Below, piece after piece: positions 9,343 through 18,186 of a DNA stretch of 64,000 bases; the first letter of the stretch is position 1; the number at the start of each line of letters is the position of its first letter. Origin of the DNA: Vibrio sp. UBA2441 (lineage in GTDB: Bacteria > Pseudomonadota > Gammaproteobacteria > Enterobacterales > Vibrionaceae); assembly GCA_002342685.1 (NCBI GenBank), contig DDQN01000055.1:62001-126000 (forward strand), given 5' to 3'. The notes beneath the pieces were generated by a model, which was not told the DNA's origin, searched no databases, and saw nothing but the letters and a program-made list of their open reading frames with translations. Position numbers and translations under genes: made by a program.

Positions 9343-9361
9343 GATAATGGTTATTATTATC
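9343..9361 (+). promoter_or_regulatory. Fur box upstream of the TonB2-type operon
   Basis: GATAATGGTTATTATTATC matches the classical 19-base Fur consensus GATAATGATAATCATTATC at 16 of 19 positions. It lies 79 bases before the first gene of the operon, so iron repression of the whole cluster is likely. The rest of the 288-base intergenic region shows nothing else I can name. Confidence 0.75.
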
Positions 9362-9439
9362 ACCTGATCCGTTGATCATCTAAGTATTTACTGGAATTTA
9401 CGGCAGGCTGGAACATCTTTCACGTAACCGACGACAACT

Positions 9440-10231
9440 ATGAATTTTTTTAAAACAAGCTTAACGCTTATTTTCGCTGTGAGTTTTTCGTCAGCGTATG
9501 CGAACAAATTAGACGCGGCTCGTACCGTTGAGAATAAAACCAATGCTGTATCGGCTTCAAGTCAAAAGAAGATCGATAAAAGCTCGCAGACAACAATATC
9601 TTTAAAGGCTGAAATAGAGCAGTTACAAGAAGACGTGAACAACTTAGAAGTTTATCGGAATCATCTGGCCGCCTTAATCGACAATCAAAGCCAGGAAGTG
9701 AATAGTTTAAATCTTCAAATTGAAGAAATTAAGTATACACGCCAGGGCATTGTTCCTTTGATGTACCGGATGATCGCTGGATTAACCTCAATCGTTGAAA
9801 ACGACCGACCTATTAAGCGTAAACAACGTGAAGAGCGTGTTGCAAAGCTGCAAATCATGATGAACCAAGCGAATGTTAGCGATGCAGAAAAATACCGTCG
9901 AATTTTGGAAGCTTACCAGATTGAAATGGATTACGGCACCAAACTGGGTGTATATCAAGGTCAGGTTGATCTTTCTCCTTTACTGTCAATTGAAGCGGAT
10001 ATCCTTTATTTAGGTCGAATATCTTTGATCGCCCGTAATTTAAATCAAGATCAGTTTTGGGCATGGAATGATTCAGTTAATAAATGGCAGGTACTCGATA
10101 CCTCGGTTAAACCTGAATTAGATAAAGCCTATGATATAGCGTCTAAAAAAGTAGCGCCTAGTCTAATTAACCTGCCGGTTTCTATCCTTACAACTAACCT
10201 AAAATCAGCTGTTCAAATGGAGGTTAATTAA
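9440..10231 (+). CDS. DUF3450 periplasmic coiled-coil protein of the TonB2 cluster
   Basis: 263 residues with a signal peptide (cleavage after SSAYA near residue 22) and a long coiled-coil region about residues 45-100 (repeated leucine/glutamate heptads), followed by a mixed C-terminal domain. DUF3450 proteins regularly precede TtpC-ExbB2-ExbD2-TonB2 operons in marine gammaproteobacteria. Their role is not established; a periplasmic partner of TtpC is a reasonable guess. It is the first gene behind the Fur box and ends one base before the next start codon. Confidence 0.8.
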   Translation: MNFFKTSLTLIFAVSFSSAYANKLDAARTVENKTNAVSASSQKKIDKSSQTTISLKAEIEQLQEDVNNLEVYRNHLAALIDNQSQEVNSLNLQIEEIKYTRQGIVPLMYRMIAGLTSIVENDRPIKRKQREERVAKLQIMMNQANVSDAEKYRRILEAYQIEMDYGTKLGVYQGQVDLSPLLSIEADILYLGRISLIARNLNQDQFWAWNDSVNKWQVLDTSVKPELDKAYDIASKKVAPSLINLPVSILTTNLKSAVQMEVN

Positions 10232-10232
10232 T

Positions 10233-11612
10233 ATGAATCTCCATGTTATCACTTCAAAAATTTGTCTGATTGGATTGTCCGTAGTTTTGTCGCTCCAGCT
10301 TGCTATGGCTAATGATCAACTTGTTAATAAGGCGAAAGCAGCCAGTAAACAGCAAGCTATCCACAATGTTCTACGTGAATCTAGTTTTAAGCAAACAGAG
10401 AGCCATTATCGTGAACAAAAAGCGTCATTGATGGCTAAGCGGAAACAATTACAAGCAGAAACTAATTTATTAACCGAGCAATTTAGCGAAAATGAAGACA
10501 CGCTTGCAAGGCTGGAAGAAAAGCTTCGTTTGGATACGGGCAGCTTAGGCGAATTGTTCGGCGTCGTAAGGCAGTCGGCCAAAGAACTAAATAACGAGTT
10601 GAGAACTTCTGTTACTCAAGTGGATTCGGCAAAACACACGAAAACCGTCGTGGATATTATTGAAGCGAAATCTCTACCTTCGATGTCTCAGCTTACGGGG
10701 TTATGGCTCAGTATGGTTGAACAAATTGACGCTAGTGGTGAGTTAGGTGAAGCTCAAGTTGATTACATTAATGGAGAAGGTAAGCGTCAGAAACTGAATG
10801 TGAGCCGTTTGGGGGCATTTGGCTTAGTAGCTGATCACGGTTATGTAGATTGGAATGGTCAGCGTGGGATAACAACGGATTACCTTAAACAACCCGAGAA
10901 TGGTCCTACACTCTCTACCTCTATCGAGTTGAAGAATGGAGAGCTAACCGATGTTATCGTTGATCCTTCTCGCGGAATCATGCTGGAACAGCTAGCAATC
11001 ACTCCAGGGTTAAGCGATAGACTTCAGGACGCCGGAATCGTGGGTAAAATCATTTTGGGTCTTCTTGCTGTTGGCCTACTTATTTCTCTTTACCGTGGTC
11101 TCTATCTTGTTATTGAGCGATATCGCATAAAACAGCAGCTAAAAAAGCCAACTCAACCAGGCAACAATTCATTGGGGCGAGTATTGGCGGTTTATGACAG
11201 TGAAAAAGTCCGCAGTGTTGAAGCGTTAGAGCTGCGATTACTAGAAGTGGTTGTGGATGAACAACAGGGCTTAGAAAAAGGCCTTTCTATGCTCAAACTG
11301 TTAGCTGCACTTGCTCCAATGCTTGGCTTGCTCGGTACGGTGACGGGTATGATTGAAACATTCCAAATTATTACTCAATTTGGCAACGGTGATCCTAAAG
11401 TCATGGCTGGTGGTATTTCAATGGCGTTGAACACAACTGTTTTGGGCCTTATTGCCGCTATGCCGTTGTTACTAACTCATAATATATTGAGCTGGCAAGC
11501 GGAAAACATTCGGAACATTCTGGAGAAGCAAGGTATTGGCTTGGTTGCGGAGCAAGCAGAGAATGCGCAATCTCATTCTGAAAATGTAAAGCCTGAGGGA
11601 TACGCAGCATAA
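10233..11612 (+). CDS. TtpC-like MotA/TolQ/ExbB-family proton channel protein
   Basis: 459 residues. Signal peptide (cleavage after LAMA near residue 26), a coiled-coil periplasmic region about residues 55-110, a globular periplasmic domain, then an ExbB-like C-terminal membrane domain with helices near residues 268-290, 350-375 and 395-420 (LGLLGTVTGMIETF, GGISMALNTTVLGL). It is longer than normal ExbB because of the periplasmic extension, which is the TtpC architecture. In Vibrio, TtpC is needed for TonB2-dependent siderophore uptake. GGAGGT lies just before the start. It overlaps exbB by one base. Confidence 0.88.
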   Translation: MNLHVITSKICLIGLSVVLSLQLAMANDQLVNKAKAASKQQAIHNVLRESSFKQTESHYREQKASLMAKRKQLQAETNLLTEQFSENEDTLARLEEKLRLDTGSLGELFGVVRQSAKELNNELRTSVTQVDSAKHTKTVVDIIEAKSLPSMSQLTGLWLSMVEQIDASGELGEAQVDYINGEGKRQKLNVSRLGAFGLVADHGYVDWNGQRGITTDYLKQPENGPTLSTSIELKNGELTDVIVDPSRGIMLEQLAITPGLSDRLQDAGIVGKIILGLLAVGLLISLYRGLYLVIERYRIKQQLKKPTQPGNNSLGRVLAVYDSEKVRSVEALELRLLEVVVDEQQGLEKGLSMLKLLAALAPMLGLLGTVTGMIETFQIITQFGNGDPKVMAGGISMALNTTVLGLIAAMPLLLTHNILSWQAENIRNILEKQGIGLVAEQAENAQSHSENVKPEGYAA

Positions 11613-12163
11613 TGGACTGGTTAGTGATTTCCGACGTTATTCGGTCACACCACTGGACACTGACCTTAGCTAATTTTATGCAGCAGGGAGGAGTGATACT
11701 TTGGTGGTTGGCTGCAGTTGTCGGGTTATGCTGGTTGCTAATCATAGAACGAATTATTTATCTAATGTTCTCATTTCCAGCGCGGCGCAGGGTATGGGTA
11801 GAAAAATGGAATCTAAGAGAAGATCAGCATTCTTGGCATGCTCATGCTATCCGTGATAGATGGACTTCTGAAGCTCACATTGCATTGCATCAAAACCTGA
11901 ACTTGATCAAAGTACTGGTCGGCATCTGTCCAATGCTGGGACTACTTGGAACCGTTACGGGCATGATTACAGTATTTGATGTGATGGCAACCCAAGGAAG
12001 TACTCAGCCTAAATTAATGGCATCTGGAATCTCTTTAGCGACATTGCCAACTATGGCAGGCATGGTGGCCGCATTAACGGGAATGTTTGTCCATGCCAGA
12101 CTGGTTAAAGCATGTAGTATGTTTGAATTAAAATTAGGAAAATCATTAAGGAGTCAGAAATGA
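11612..12163 (+). CDS. exbB: ExbB2-type biopolymer transport protein
   Basis: 183 residues with three hydrophobic segments: about 25-45 (VILWWLAAVVGLCWLLII), 106-130 (LGLLGTVTGMITVFDVM) and 142-165. The LLGTVTGM motif is the family hallmark. ExbB forms the pentameric proton channel that, with ExbD, energises TonB at the inner membrane. Its length is shorter than canonical ExbB, as is normal for ExbB2. The start overlaps the ttpC stop by one base and the end overlaps exbD by four, so the chain is translationally coupled. Confidence 0.9.
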   Translation: MDWLVISDVIRSHHWTLTLANFMQQGGVILWWLAAVVGLCWLLIIERIIYLMFSFPARRRVWVEKWNLREDQHSWHAHAIRDRWTSEAHIALHQNLNLIKVLVGICPMLGLLGTVTGMITVFDVMATQGSTQPKLMASGISLATLPTMAGMVAALTGMFVHARLVKACSMFELKLGKSLRSQK

Positions 12164-12564
12164 GGCTCGGAAAGCGTCAGTCAAAAATTGAAGAGGCTCA
12201 AATCGATTTAACTTCGATGCTTGATATAGTTTTTATCATGTTGATCTTTTTTATTGTAACTAGCTCATTTGTTAGAGAATCTGGTGTTGAGGTGAATCGC
12301 CCACAAGCGTCGAATGTATCAAGCCAAAAGGATGCTGGGATATTTGTAGCAATTACTTCTGCAAACGATATTTATATCGATAAACGTTTAATTGATGCTG
12401 AGCGGGTAGAAGCAACGTTAGAGCATATGTTGTTAGAGCAACCTGAAGCTTCGCTTGTTATTCAGGCCGATGAACATGCCTATAACGGTACGGTAGTGAA
12501 GGTAATGGATGCAGCAAAAGGCGCAGGTGTGAAAAGCATCGCTTTGGCGGCGGAGAAAACTTAA
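12160..12564 (+). CDS. exbD: ExbD2-type biopolymer transport protein
   Basis: 134 residues with one N-terminal transmembrane helix about residues 18-38 (LTSMLDIVFIMLIFFIV). It holds the conserved membrane aspartate that carries protons in ExbD/TolR, followed by a periplasmic domain with EASLVIQAD. It is the stator partner of ExbB. It begins four bases inside exbB and shares its last base with tonB. Confidence 0.92.
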   Translation: MRLGKRQSKIEEAQIDLTSMLDIVFIMLIFFIVTSSFVRESGVEVNRPQASNVSSQKDAGIFVAITSANDIYIDKRLIDAERVEATLEHMLLEQPEASLVIQADEHAYNGTVVKVMDAAKGAGVKSIALAAEKT

Positions 12565-13184
12565 TGCTACGTTTACTCTTAGCTTTACCGTTTTCTGTCG
12601 TAATATCAGCGGGATTATTTGCATTTATGGCGCTGATGGTGGACAACAGCAATTCAGCGGTATCAGATAAGAAACCAGCGCTAAGTTTTAATATGTTAAT
12701 GGTAGAAAAAGAACCATTAATACAAAGAAGGAAACGTAGTGTTCCCGAACAGCCCCAAGTACCGGAACCGCCCCCAAGGGCACAAGTTTCAAAGTCTCAG
12801 CTTAAAACAGCGATGACGCTACCAGAGGTAACGGTTCCTGATTTTGGTATAGACGTAGAAGTAGATGGGCTGACTATTTCGGCACCGGCGATCTCAGAGT
12901 TTGCTTCAAATCAACAGGCTATGCCGTTGTATCGAGTAGAGCCTCGATATCCCTCAAAAGCGCTTAAGCGTAATACTGAAGGCTATGTGGTAATGACATT
13001 TACCATCGACCAAACGGGCAAACCGACGGACATTACAGTGATTGATGCCAACCCTAAACGAATGTTTGAACGTGAAGCCAAAAGAGCACTAAAAAAATGG
13101 AAGTATCAACCAAAAGTGGTTGATGGAAGGTCGACGGCTCAACAGGGGCAATCAATACGCTTGGAGTTTAAATTAGCAAGATGA
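12564..13184 (+). CDS. tonB: TonB2-type energy transducer
   Basis: 206 residues. An N-terminal anchor helix (about residues 5-27), a short proline-rich stretch about residues 60-72 (PEQPQVPEPPP), and the C-terminal TonB domain about residues 115-205 with YPSKALKRNTEGYVVMTF and the WKYQP motif. It spans the periplasm and pulls on the plug of TonB-dependent outer-membrane receptors. The short linker is typical of TonB2 rather than TonB1. No receptor gene is in the window, so it must serve receptors encoded elsewhere. Confidence 0.92.
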   Translation: MLRLLLALPFSVVISAGLFAFMALMVDNSNSAVSDKKPALSFNMLMVEKEPLIQRRKRSVPEQPQVPEPPPRAQVSKSQLKTAMTLPEVTVPDFGIDVEVDGLTISAPAISEFASNQQAMPLYRVEPRYPSKALKRNTEGYVVMTFTIDQTGKPTDITVIDANPKRMFEREAKRALKKWKYQPKVVDGRSTAQQGQSIRLEFKLAR

Positions 13185-14374
13185 TGAAACGAATTATCTC
13201 ATTTCTTTTTATGACAATTTTGGCTCACCTAACAACGATGATAAGTGTGTCTGCGACTGAATTGACTCAATATACCGCGACACAGGTTCAACGAGCCTAT
13301 CAGCTACAACAGGAAGATAAACTGCCTGAAGCAATTAAAACGTTGCAGAAACTGGAACTAAAAAAACATTACGACCTTGCATATGTCGCTCGAATGCTGG
13401 GTGTTTTTTATTGGCAAGATAATCAGCCTGATAACGCAATTGAACAACTCAATGATGCCGTCGAAAGTGGATTTTTAGCGGGTGAGCAGGTGTGGTCGAC
13501 GCGAAGAATGCTTGCAGATATCTTATTATCCCAAGAGCAGTTTGCAAAAGCGATTCCTCATTATTATAAGCTGGCTAACACGCTTCCAAAATCAGAAGAA
13601 GGATCAGTGCTTTGGATGCGAATCGCGCAAAGTCACTATCAAATTGCACAGTGGGAAAAATCTTTGATTGCTTTGAATAAATACGAGCAATTTAACCGAC
13701 CCGATACCGTGCCGCCGTTATCGTTAAAGCTAGGAGCGCAACTGCAATTAAAACAGTGGATAAATGCAACCTCTACATTGGAACGTTTGCTTGTATTGCA
13801 ACCTGATAAAGTGAATTGGTGGCGGCAATTGGTTGGAATTCAATTGAGATTAAATCAGAGTCGAGCGGCTTTAAACTCATTGTCGTTAGCCAAATTGCAA
13901 GGCGTCGAACTGTCGCAGCAAGATTTAGTTTTGTTGGCACAGTTATACGCAAAGCGAGGTGTTCCAGAGCGGGCGGCAGAAATTTTTAGTACTTTGGACG
14001 GAGTGAAAACCGATATTGGCTTGTTAACTGAGCAGGCAATGTACTGGCAACTGGCAAAAGAGTGGCAAAAATCAATTTCGACCTGGTCATTAGCTGCAAA
14101 ACTAAATCCCAAATATCATTGGAATGTAGCACAATTACTCATCCAGGAAGGTCAGTATCGTCAGGCGCTGGTTTCGTTAGTTAACGTGTCTGAAAAACAT
14201 AAGCAAGCAGACGTTGCCCTTGCGAAAACCCGTGTATTTTATAAATTAAATCAACTGGAAAAAGCGCTTATTAGTGCAAAACATGCTTACAATATCACTC
14301 CTTCAACCGAGGCGACCAGTTGGATTAAATATCTCACGCAACTTAAAACTGCATTGAGCTCCGCATCGTCTTAA
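13181..14374 (+). CDS. Tetratricopeptide-repeat protein closing the TonB2 operon
   Basis: 397 residues with a signal peptide (cleavage near SVSA-TE, residue 26) and tandem TPR-like helical pairs through most of the chain (for example AYVARMLGVFYWQDNQPDNA and NKALISAKHAYNITP-like repeats near the end). TPR proteins commonly sit downstream of tonB2 in these operons, probably as a periplasmic scaffold, but no function is established that I know of. The start overlaps the tonB stop by four bases. A weak A+T-rich inverted repeat follows at 14381-14408. Confidence 0.82.
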   Translation: MMKRIISFLFMTILAHLTTMISVSATELTQYTATQVQRAYQLQQEDKLPEAIKTLQKLELKKHYDLAYVARMLGVFYWQDNQPDNAIEQLNDAVESGFLAGEQVWSTRRMLADILLSQEQFAKAIPHYYKLANTLPKSEEGSVLWMRIAQSHYQIAQWEKSLIALNKYEQFNRPDTVPPLSLKLGAQLQLKQWINATSTLERLLVLQPDKVNWWRQLVGIQLRLNQSRAALNSLSLAKLQGVELSQQDLVLLAQLYAKRGVPERAAEIFSTLDGVKTDIGLLTEQAMYWQLAKEWQKSISTWSLAAKLNPKYHWNVAQLLIQEGQYRQALVSLVNVSEKHKQADVALAKTRVFYKLNQLEKALISAKHAYNITPSTEATSWIKYLTQLKTALSSASS

Positions 14375-14480
14375 GGTATCGATTTATATAGAAAATTAGA
14401 TATAAATCAAGCTTTCGATTTGTAAACTGAAAATATCAAGTAATACTTATATAGGCATCTATCAATAGGGATTGATCTAT

Positions 14481-16388
14481 ATGAAGAACCTTGGGTTTAA
14501 AAATTTACTACTTATTTCTATTCTGGCGTTAGTCACGTTGTCTGTATCCGTATCAAGTTATATCTCTTACTCGAAAGAATCGGATTCCATATCAAAGATG
14601 ATTATGAACTCGACAGAGAGTTATGTAGCAGAACAAGCAAAAATTGTGGAAACGCTTCTTGGCGAAAAGGTGCAGGCGATAGGCAAACTTGCCGGCCAAT
14701 TCAAAAGCAAAGATATTCAAGGTTCTCCAGAACAAATCATTGAACTGACAAAAATGATCGCCAATGCAGCCAATCTGAATAGTGCGGTGATTGGGTTTAA
14801 AAATGGTGACGCATACTGGAACCAAACAGCCCCAACCTGGCCCGACCATAAGTACGATGGAGATGTAACCACTCGAAGCTGGTATCAGGCAGCAATAAAC
14901 GCCAACGGAACCTCAGTAACAGAACCTTATTTGAGCTCAGACGGTGATTTGTATTGGATCAGCATTGTAGAAAAAACGTTCGGCGGAATGATCTCAGTGG
15001 ATATGAAACTGGGTTTTTTAAACGATATGGTTAAAGGCGCGACTGAACTGCCAGGTTCAACGGCGATAATTATGAACCAAGATACCTCTGTATTAGCATC
15101 GTCATCATCGGCGTTAAAAATCGGAGAGAAAGGCTCATCTATTCAATCCATCAAATCAGTACTTATCAAAGCAACGCAGGAAGCAACTGCCGTTCAGGAA
15201 TATGACTTAAATGGCGTCGAAAAATTGATGTTCTCCAAGCGAATAAAGGTGGGGGATAAAAACTGGTATTTTGTCATCGGACTGGACAAGGCGGTGGCCT
15301 TTAAGGCGTTGGAAGAGGCCAAGTTTGATGCAATAGTAGTGGGTGTTTTAGCGTGCCTTGTTAGTATTGTCGTTGCTTATTTTGTCCTTCAGGTTTTATA
15401 CCAGCCGATACTAGAGCTTAAAAAAACCATTATAGGCCTTTCTAGCGGAGATGGGGATTTAACTCAGCGCTTAGAAGTGAGAACTAATGATGATCTGGGC
15501 CAGATTGCTAACGGTATAAACCAGTTTATTAAAAATTTGCAATCAATGATGTTAGAAATTCAAGGTGCTTCAATAGATCTACAACAAAATGTAGAAGGAT
15601 TGAGAGCGAAATCGACTCGTAATGCCTCTATTCTCGAAAGTCATGTTTCTGAAACCGAACAGATTGTTACCGCGATAGAAGAGATGAACGCGACAGCAGA
15701 TGCTATGGCCACTGACGCCGCAAATACCGCACAATTGACACAGAACGCCAACGACGCTAGTGATGTCTCGCAAACGACAGTACATCAGGCACAAGAAACG
15801 GTAACTGCACTAGTAAGGGATGTTGACGAAACCGCGGTAAATGTTCAACGCATGAGTGACGAGACTGATGGTATTAATGCCATTCTTAGCGTGATCGGTG
15901 ATATTGCTGAGCAGACTAACTTGTTGGCATTGAATGCGGCAATCGAAGCAGCGAGGGCTGGTGAGCAAGGCCGTGGGTTTGCGGTGGTAGCTGACGAAGT
16001 GCGTAATTTAGCGAGTAGAACAAAAGACAGCACCGAAGAAATTGAAGCGGCGTTAGGTAGCTTGCTTAAAGGTAATCAGTCGGTCGTGGAAGCGATGGAT
16101 ACCACCAAAGAACGCTGTCAGGAAACAGCAGATGGAATGGGGGATGTGACAGTTAGTCTCGGGACAATGACGCAATTTGTCGGAGATATTAATGACCTAA
16201 GCACGCAAATAGCAACCGCAGCCGAAGAACAAAGCAGCGTGACACAAGAAGTGAGCCGAAACATGTCTGCGATCAGTGATATTGTTGGTGAGCTTGACGT
16301 GAACGGGAAAGAAGCACTTTCTGAAGCTGAGAGTATTTCAACGGTAAACAGTCAACTGACTGAAATTGTAAGTAGGTTTAAGCTTTAG
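14481..16388 (+). CDS. Methyl-accepting chemotaxis protein, Cache type
   Basis: 635 residues from ATG 14481, with AGGG ten bases upstream; a TTG nine bases earlier is less likely. Membrane helix about residues 8-28, a periplasmic Cache-like sensor about 35-275 (SWYQAAINA and YWISIVEK are typical of dCache), a second helix about 283-308, HAMP, and the cytoplasmic signalling domain. The hairpin tip EQTNLLALNAAIEAARAGEQ is intact. It would bias flagellar rotation through CheW/CheA. The ligand cannot be read from the sequence. It stands alone between the TonB2 operon and an outer-membrane protein. Confidence 0.93.
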   Translation: MKNLGFKNLLLISILALVTLSVSVSSYISYSKESDSISKMIMNSTESYVAEQAKIVETLLGEKVQAIGKLAGQFKSKDIQGSPEQIIELTKMIANAANLNSAVIGFKNGDAYWNQTAPTWPDHKYDGDVTTRSWYQAAINANGTSVTEPYLSSDGDLYWISIVEKTFGGMISVDMKLGFLNDMVKGATELPGSTAIIMNQDTSVLASSSSALKIGEKGSSIQSIKSVLIKATQEATAVQEYDLNGVEKLMFSKRIKVGDKNWYFVIGLDKAVAFKALEEAKFDAIVVGVLACLVSIVVAYFVLQVLYQPILELKKTIIGLSSGDGDLTQRLEVRTNDDLGQIANGINQFIKNLQSMMLEIQGASIDLQQNVEGLRAKSTRNASILESHVSETEQIVTAIEEMNATADAMATDAANTAQLTQNANDASDVSQTTVHQAQETVTALVRDVDETAVNVQRMSDETDGINAILSVIGDIAEQTNLLALNAAIEAARAGEQGRGFAVVADEVRNLASRTKDSTEEIEAALGSLLKGNQSVVEAMDTTKERCQETADGMGDVTVSLGTMTQFVGDINDLSTQIATAAEEQSSVTQEVSRNMSAISDIVGELDVNGKEALSEAESISTVNSQLTEIVSRFKL

Positions 16389-16404
16389 CGACAGTTTTTT
16401 GACG

Positions 16405-16433
16405 AATAGCCACTTACAGTGGCTATTTTTTTG
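16405..16433 (+). terminator. Rho-independent terminator after the chemoreceptor
   Basis: Stem aatagccact (16405-16414) with agtggctatt (16418-16427), a three-base loop, followed by a run of T. It is a textbook terminator for the + strand gene ending at 16388. Confidence 0.9.
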
Positions 16434-16493
16434 GATAGTTCTTAAAAGCACCGACGAACAAGGGCCGATGCTTAAGTAGTGTAGAATTGTGGT

Positions 16494-17030
16494 TTAGTAT
16501 TGGAAGCTCGCGCGCATAACAAATTGATTTCCATAGACACCACCATTCATTAATGAAGCACCCAAAACAAGCTGTTGGGTTGAGTGGAAGCGACCGCCTA
16601 TCTCCCAAACGGTATGACTATCGTCGCCATCAAGAAGCTTACCTAATTTGCCATGCAGTTCTATACCATCCATAAACCAGATCCGGCCTCCGAGATTCAC
16701 CTCAGGTAATACGTCTTCACCCAGCACCTTTTCCGAGTCTTCTTTAATATTGTGTATTAACATTTGTCCCGTCATATCAGCAAACTGGCCTAAAGGACCA
16801 TTAAAGCCAACACCAGCTGCAATGTCGTAATCCCCTTCAAATTTACTATCGGCTTCTGCAACAAAGTGGGCATTCTCCATAAACTGCATGGTCATACCCG
16901 CGCCAAAAGTCGTTGGGCCGCCACCGACTGCGAAGTGATATGAATTGTAGTTAAAGTTATTTGCATAAGCACTGCCGGTGCTAAAAATGAGTGCTGAAAG
17001 AAAAGCAGCTGAACGAGCTTTGCGTAACAT
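16494..17030 (-). CDS. Small outer-membrane beta-barrel-like protein, function unknown
   Basis: 178 residues from ATG 17030, preceded on the minus strand by GGAG eight bases upstream; the longer frame to 17072 lacks a ribosome site. A clear signal peptide (MLRKARSAAF..., cleavage after SAYA). The mature protein has alternating short beta-like segments rich in Gly and aromatic residues and ends in phenylalanine-x-tyrosine (ASFQY), which fits a C-terminal outer-membrane insertion signal. I recognise the general type found in vibrios but cannot assign a substrate. Confidence 0.7.
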   Translation of the reverse strand: MLRKARSAAFLSALIFSTGSAYANNFNYNSYHFAVGGGPTTFGAGMTMQFMENAHFVAEADSKFEGDYDIAAGVGFNGPLGQFADMTGQMLIHNIKEDSEKVLGEDVLPEVNLGGRIWFMDGIELHGKLGKLLDGDDSHTVWEIGGRFHSTQQLVLGASLMNGGVYGNQFVMRASFQY

Positions 17031-17398
17031 GGAAACTCCATTTATGAAAAGTTTGATTCTAAGTACCTGCAAAAATTAAGCCAGAACATGTTCTTATCTT
17101 GATGCCCTTTAAAATGGTAGATTGTAAGCATGACTCTGTTACTGATAGGTTTCCAATTTACCGAAAATGACAAAAATTTGGCACATTTTCGGAATAAAGG
17201 CTTAAATTCCGGCAAAGAGTGGCCGAAGGCTACAGAAAAAACGAATGTTGTGAAGAAAAATGTCTAATTGTGAATATATTTATTATTTATCAATGGGATA
17301 TGCTCTTGGTTTTTTTGCGATATGTTGATAATGAGAAGCCTATCTAGAGGAGATTGTTCATTGGCATGGTATATTGCGACTCTAATGCAGTAAGGAAT
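17031..17398. other. Intergenic region with an inverted repeat (17161-17192)
   Basis: The 368 bases between the divergent outer-membrane protein gene and modA hold a perfect 9-bp inverted repeat CCGAAAATG/CATTTTCGG separated by 14 bases (17161-17169 and 17184-17192). The spacing of arm centres is about two helical turns, which suits a regulator dimer. AGAGGAG at 17346-17352 is a possible ribosome site for an alternative modA start. I saw no molybdenum-cofactor riboswitch. Confidence 0.45.
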
Positions 17399-18163
17399 AT
17401 GACACTAATTATGTTACACACTTTTCGAAGTTTCACGGTATTGTTATTTGCATGCTTCTCATATAATGCGCAGGCAGATAGCAAGATAAGGATTTATTCT
17501 GCGGCTTCAATGACCAACGTAATTAACGAGATAATCCAAACTTACACAAAGAAAACCGGGGTTAAGTTTACTCCAGTTTTTGCTGGTTCATCTTCTCTTG
17601 CAAGACAAATAGAAAAGGGGGCACCAGTAGATATATATATATCAGCAAATGCCAAATGGGTAGAGTATCTGGTTAATAAGGGGTTGGCTGACAAAAGCAA
17701 AATCAATGTGATAGCGCAAAATGAATTAGTTTTGGTTAGCCCGTTAAATCATATCCCTGAACCATTCCAGTTGAACGATGCTCAGCGCTGGAATAGATTA
17801 TTAAAAGATGAACGAATAGCGATTGGGCAAGTAAGCTCAGTACCAGCGGGCATCTATGCTAAGCAAGCATTTTCAGCCTTAGGAGTCTGGTCTGAGGTCA
17901 AAACTCGTACAGCACCCTCTAATTCAGTCAGAGTAGCTTTAGCGTTAGTTGAGAGGGAAGAAGCTGTATTAGGTGTTGTTTACAGAACTGATGCACTTGT
18001 AAGTAACAAAGTGGCCATTGTTAAACAATTCCCGAAAGACAGTCACGAACCGATTGTTTATCCTATGGTCGTTTTGAATGAAAGCACGCATGTGAAAGCA
18101 TTTGCAGAGTTTATGTCGAGTAATAAGGCAAAACAGATATTTTTAAAATATGGTTTTAACTAA
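17399..18163 (+). CDS. modA: Molybdate ABC transporter substrate-binding protein
   Basis: About 254 residues. Signal peptide with cleavage after NAQA, then the ModA hallmark YSAASMTNVI at the mature N-terminus, which binds the oxyanion, and GSSSLARQIEKGAPVDIYIS. It binds molybdate or tungstate in the periplasm. The start is uncertain: ATG 17399 (AAGGA only two bases away), ATG 17411 (best signal peptide) and ATG 17366 (AGAGGAG twelve bases upstream) are all in frame. It is followed after 23 bases by modB. Confidence 0.92.
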   Translation: MTLIMLHTFRSFTVLLFACFSYNAQADSKIRIYSAASMTNVINEIIQTYTKKTGVKFTPVFAGSSSLARQIEKGAPVDIYISANAKWVEYLVNKGLADKSKINVIAQNELVLVSPLNHIPEPFQLNDAQRWNRLLKDERIAIGQVSSVPAGIYAKQAFSALGVWSEVKTRTAPSNSVRVALALVEREEAVLGVVYRTDALVSNKVAIVKQFPKDSHEPIVYPMVVLNESTHVKAFAEFMSSNKAKQIFLKYGFN

Positions 18164-18186
18164 TTAAATAATATTAGGATTGGGAT

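Noticed and set aside
17073..17398. Molybdenum-cofactor riboswitch before modABC
   Set aside because: I saw no matching stem pattern, and the region is better explained by a simple inverted repeat and promoter sequences.
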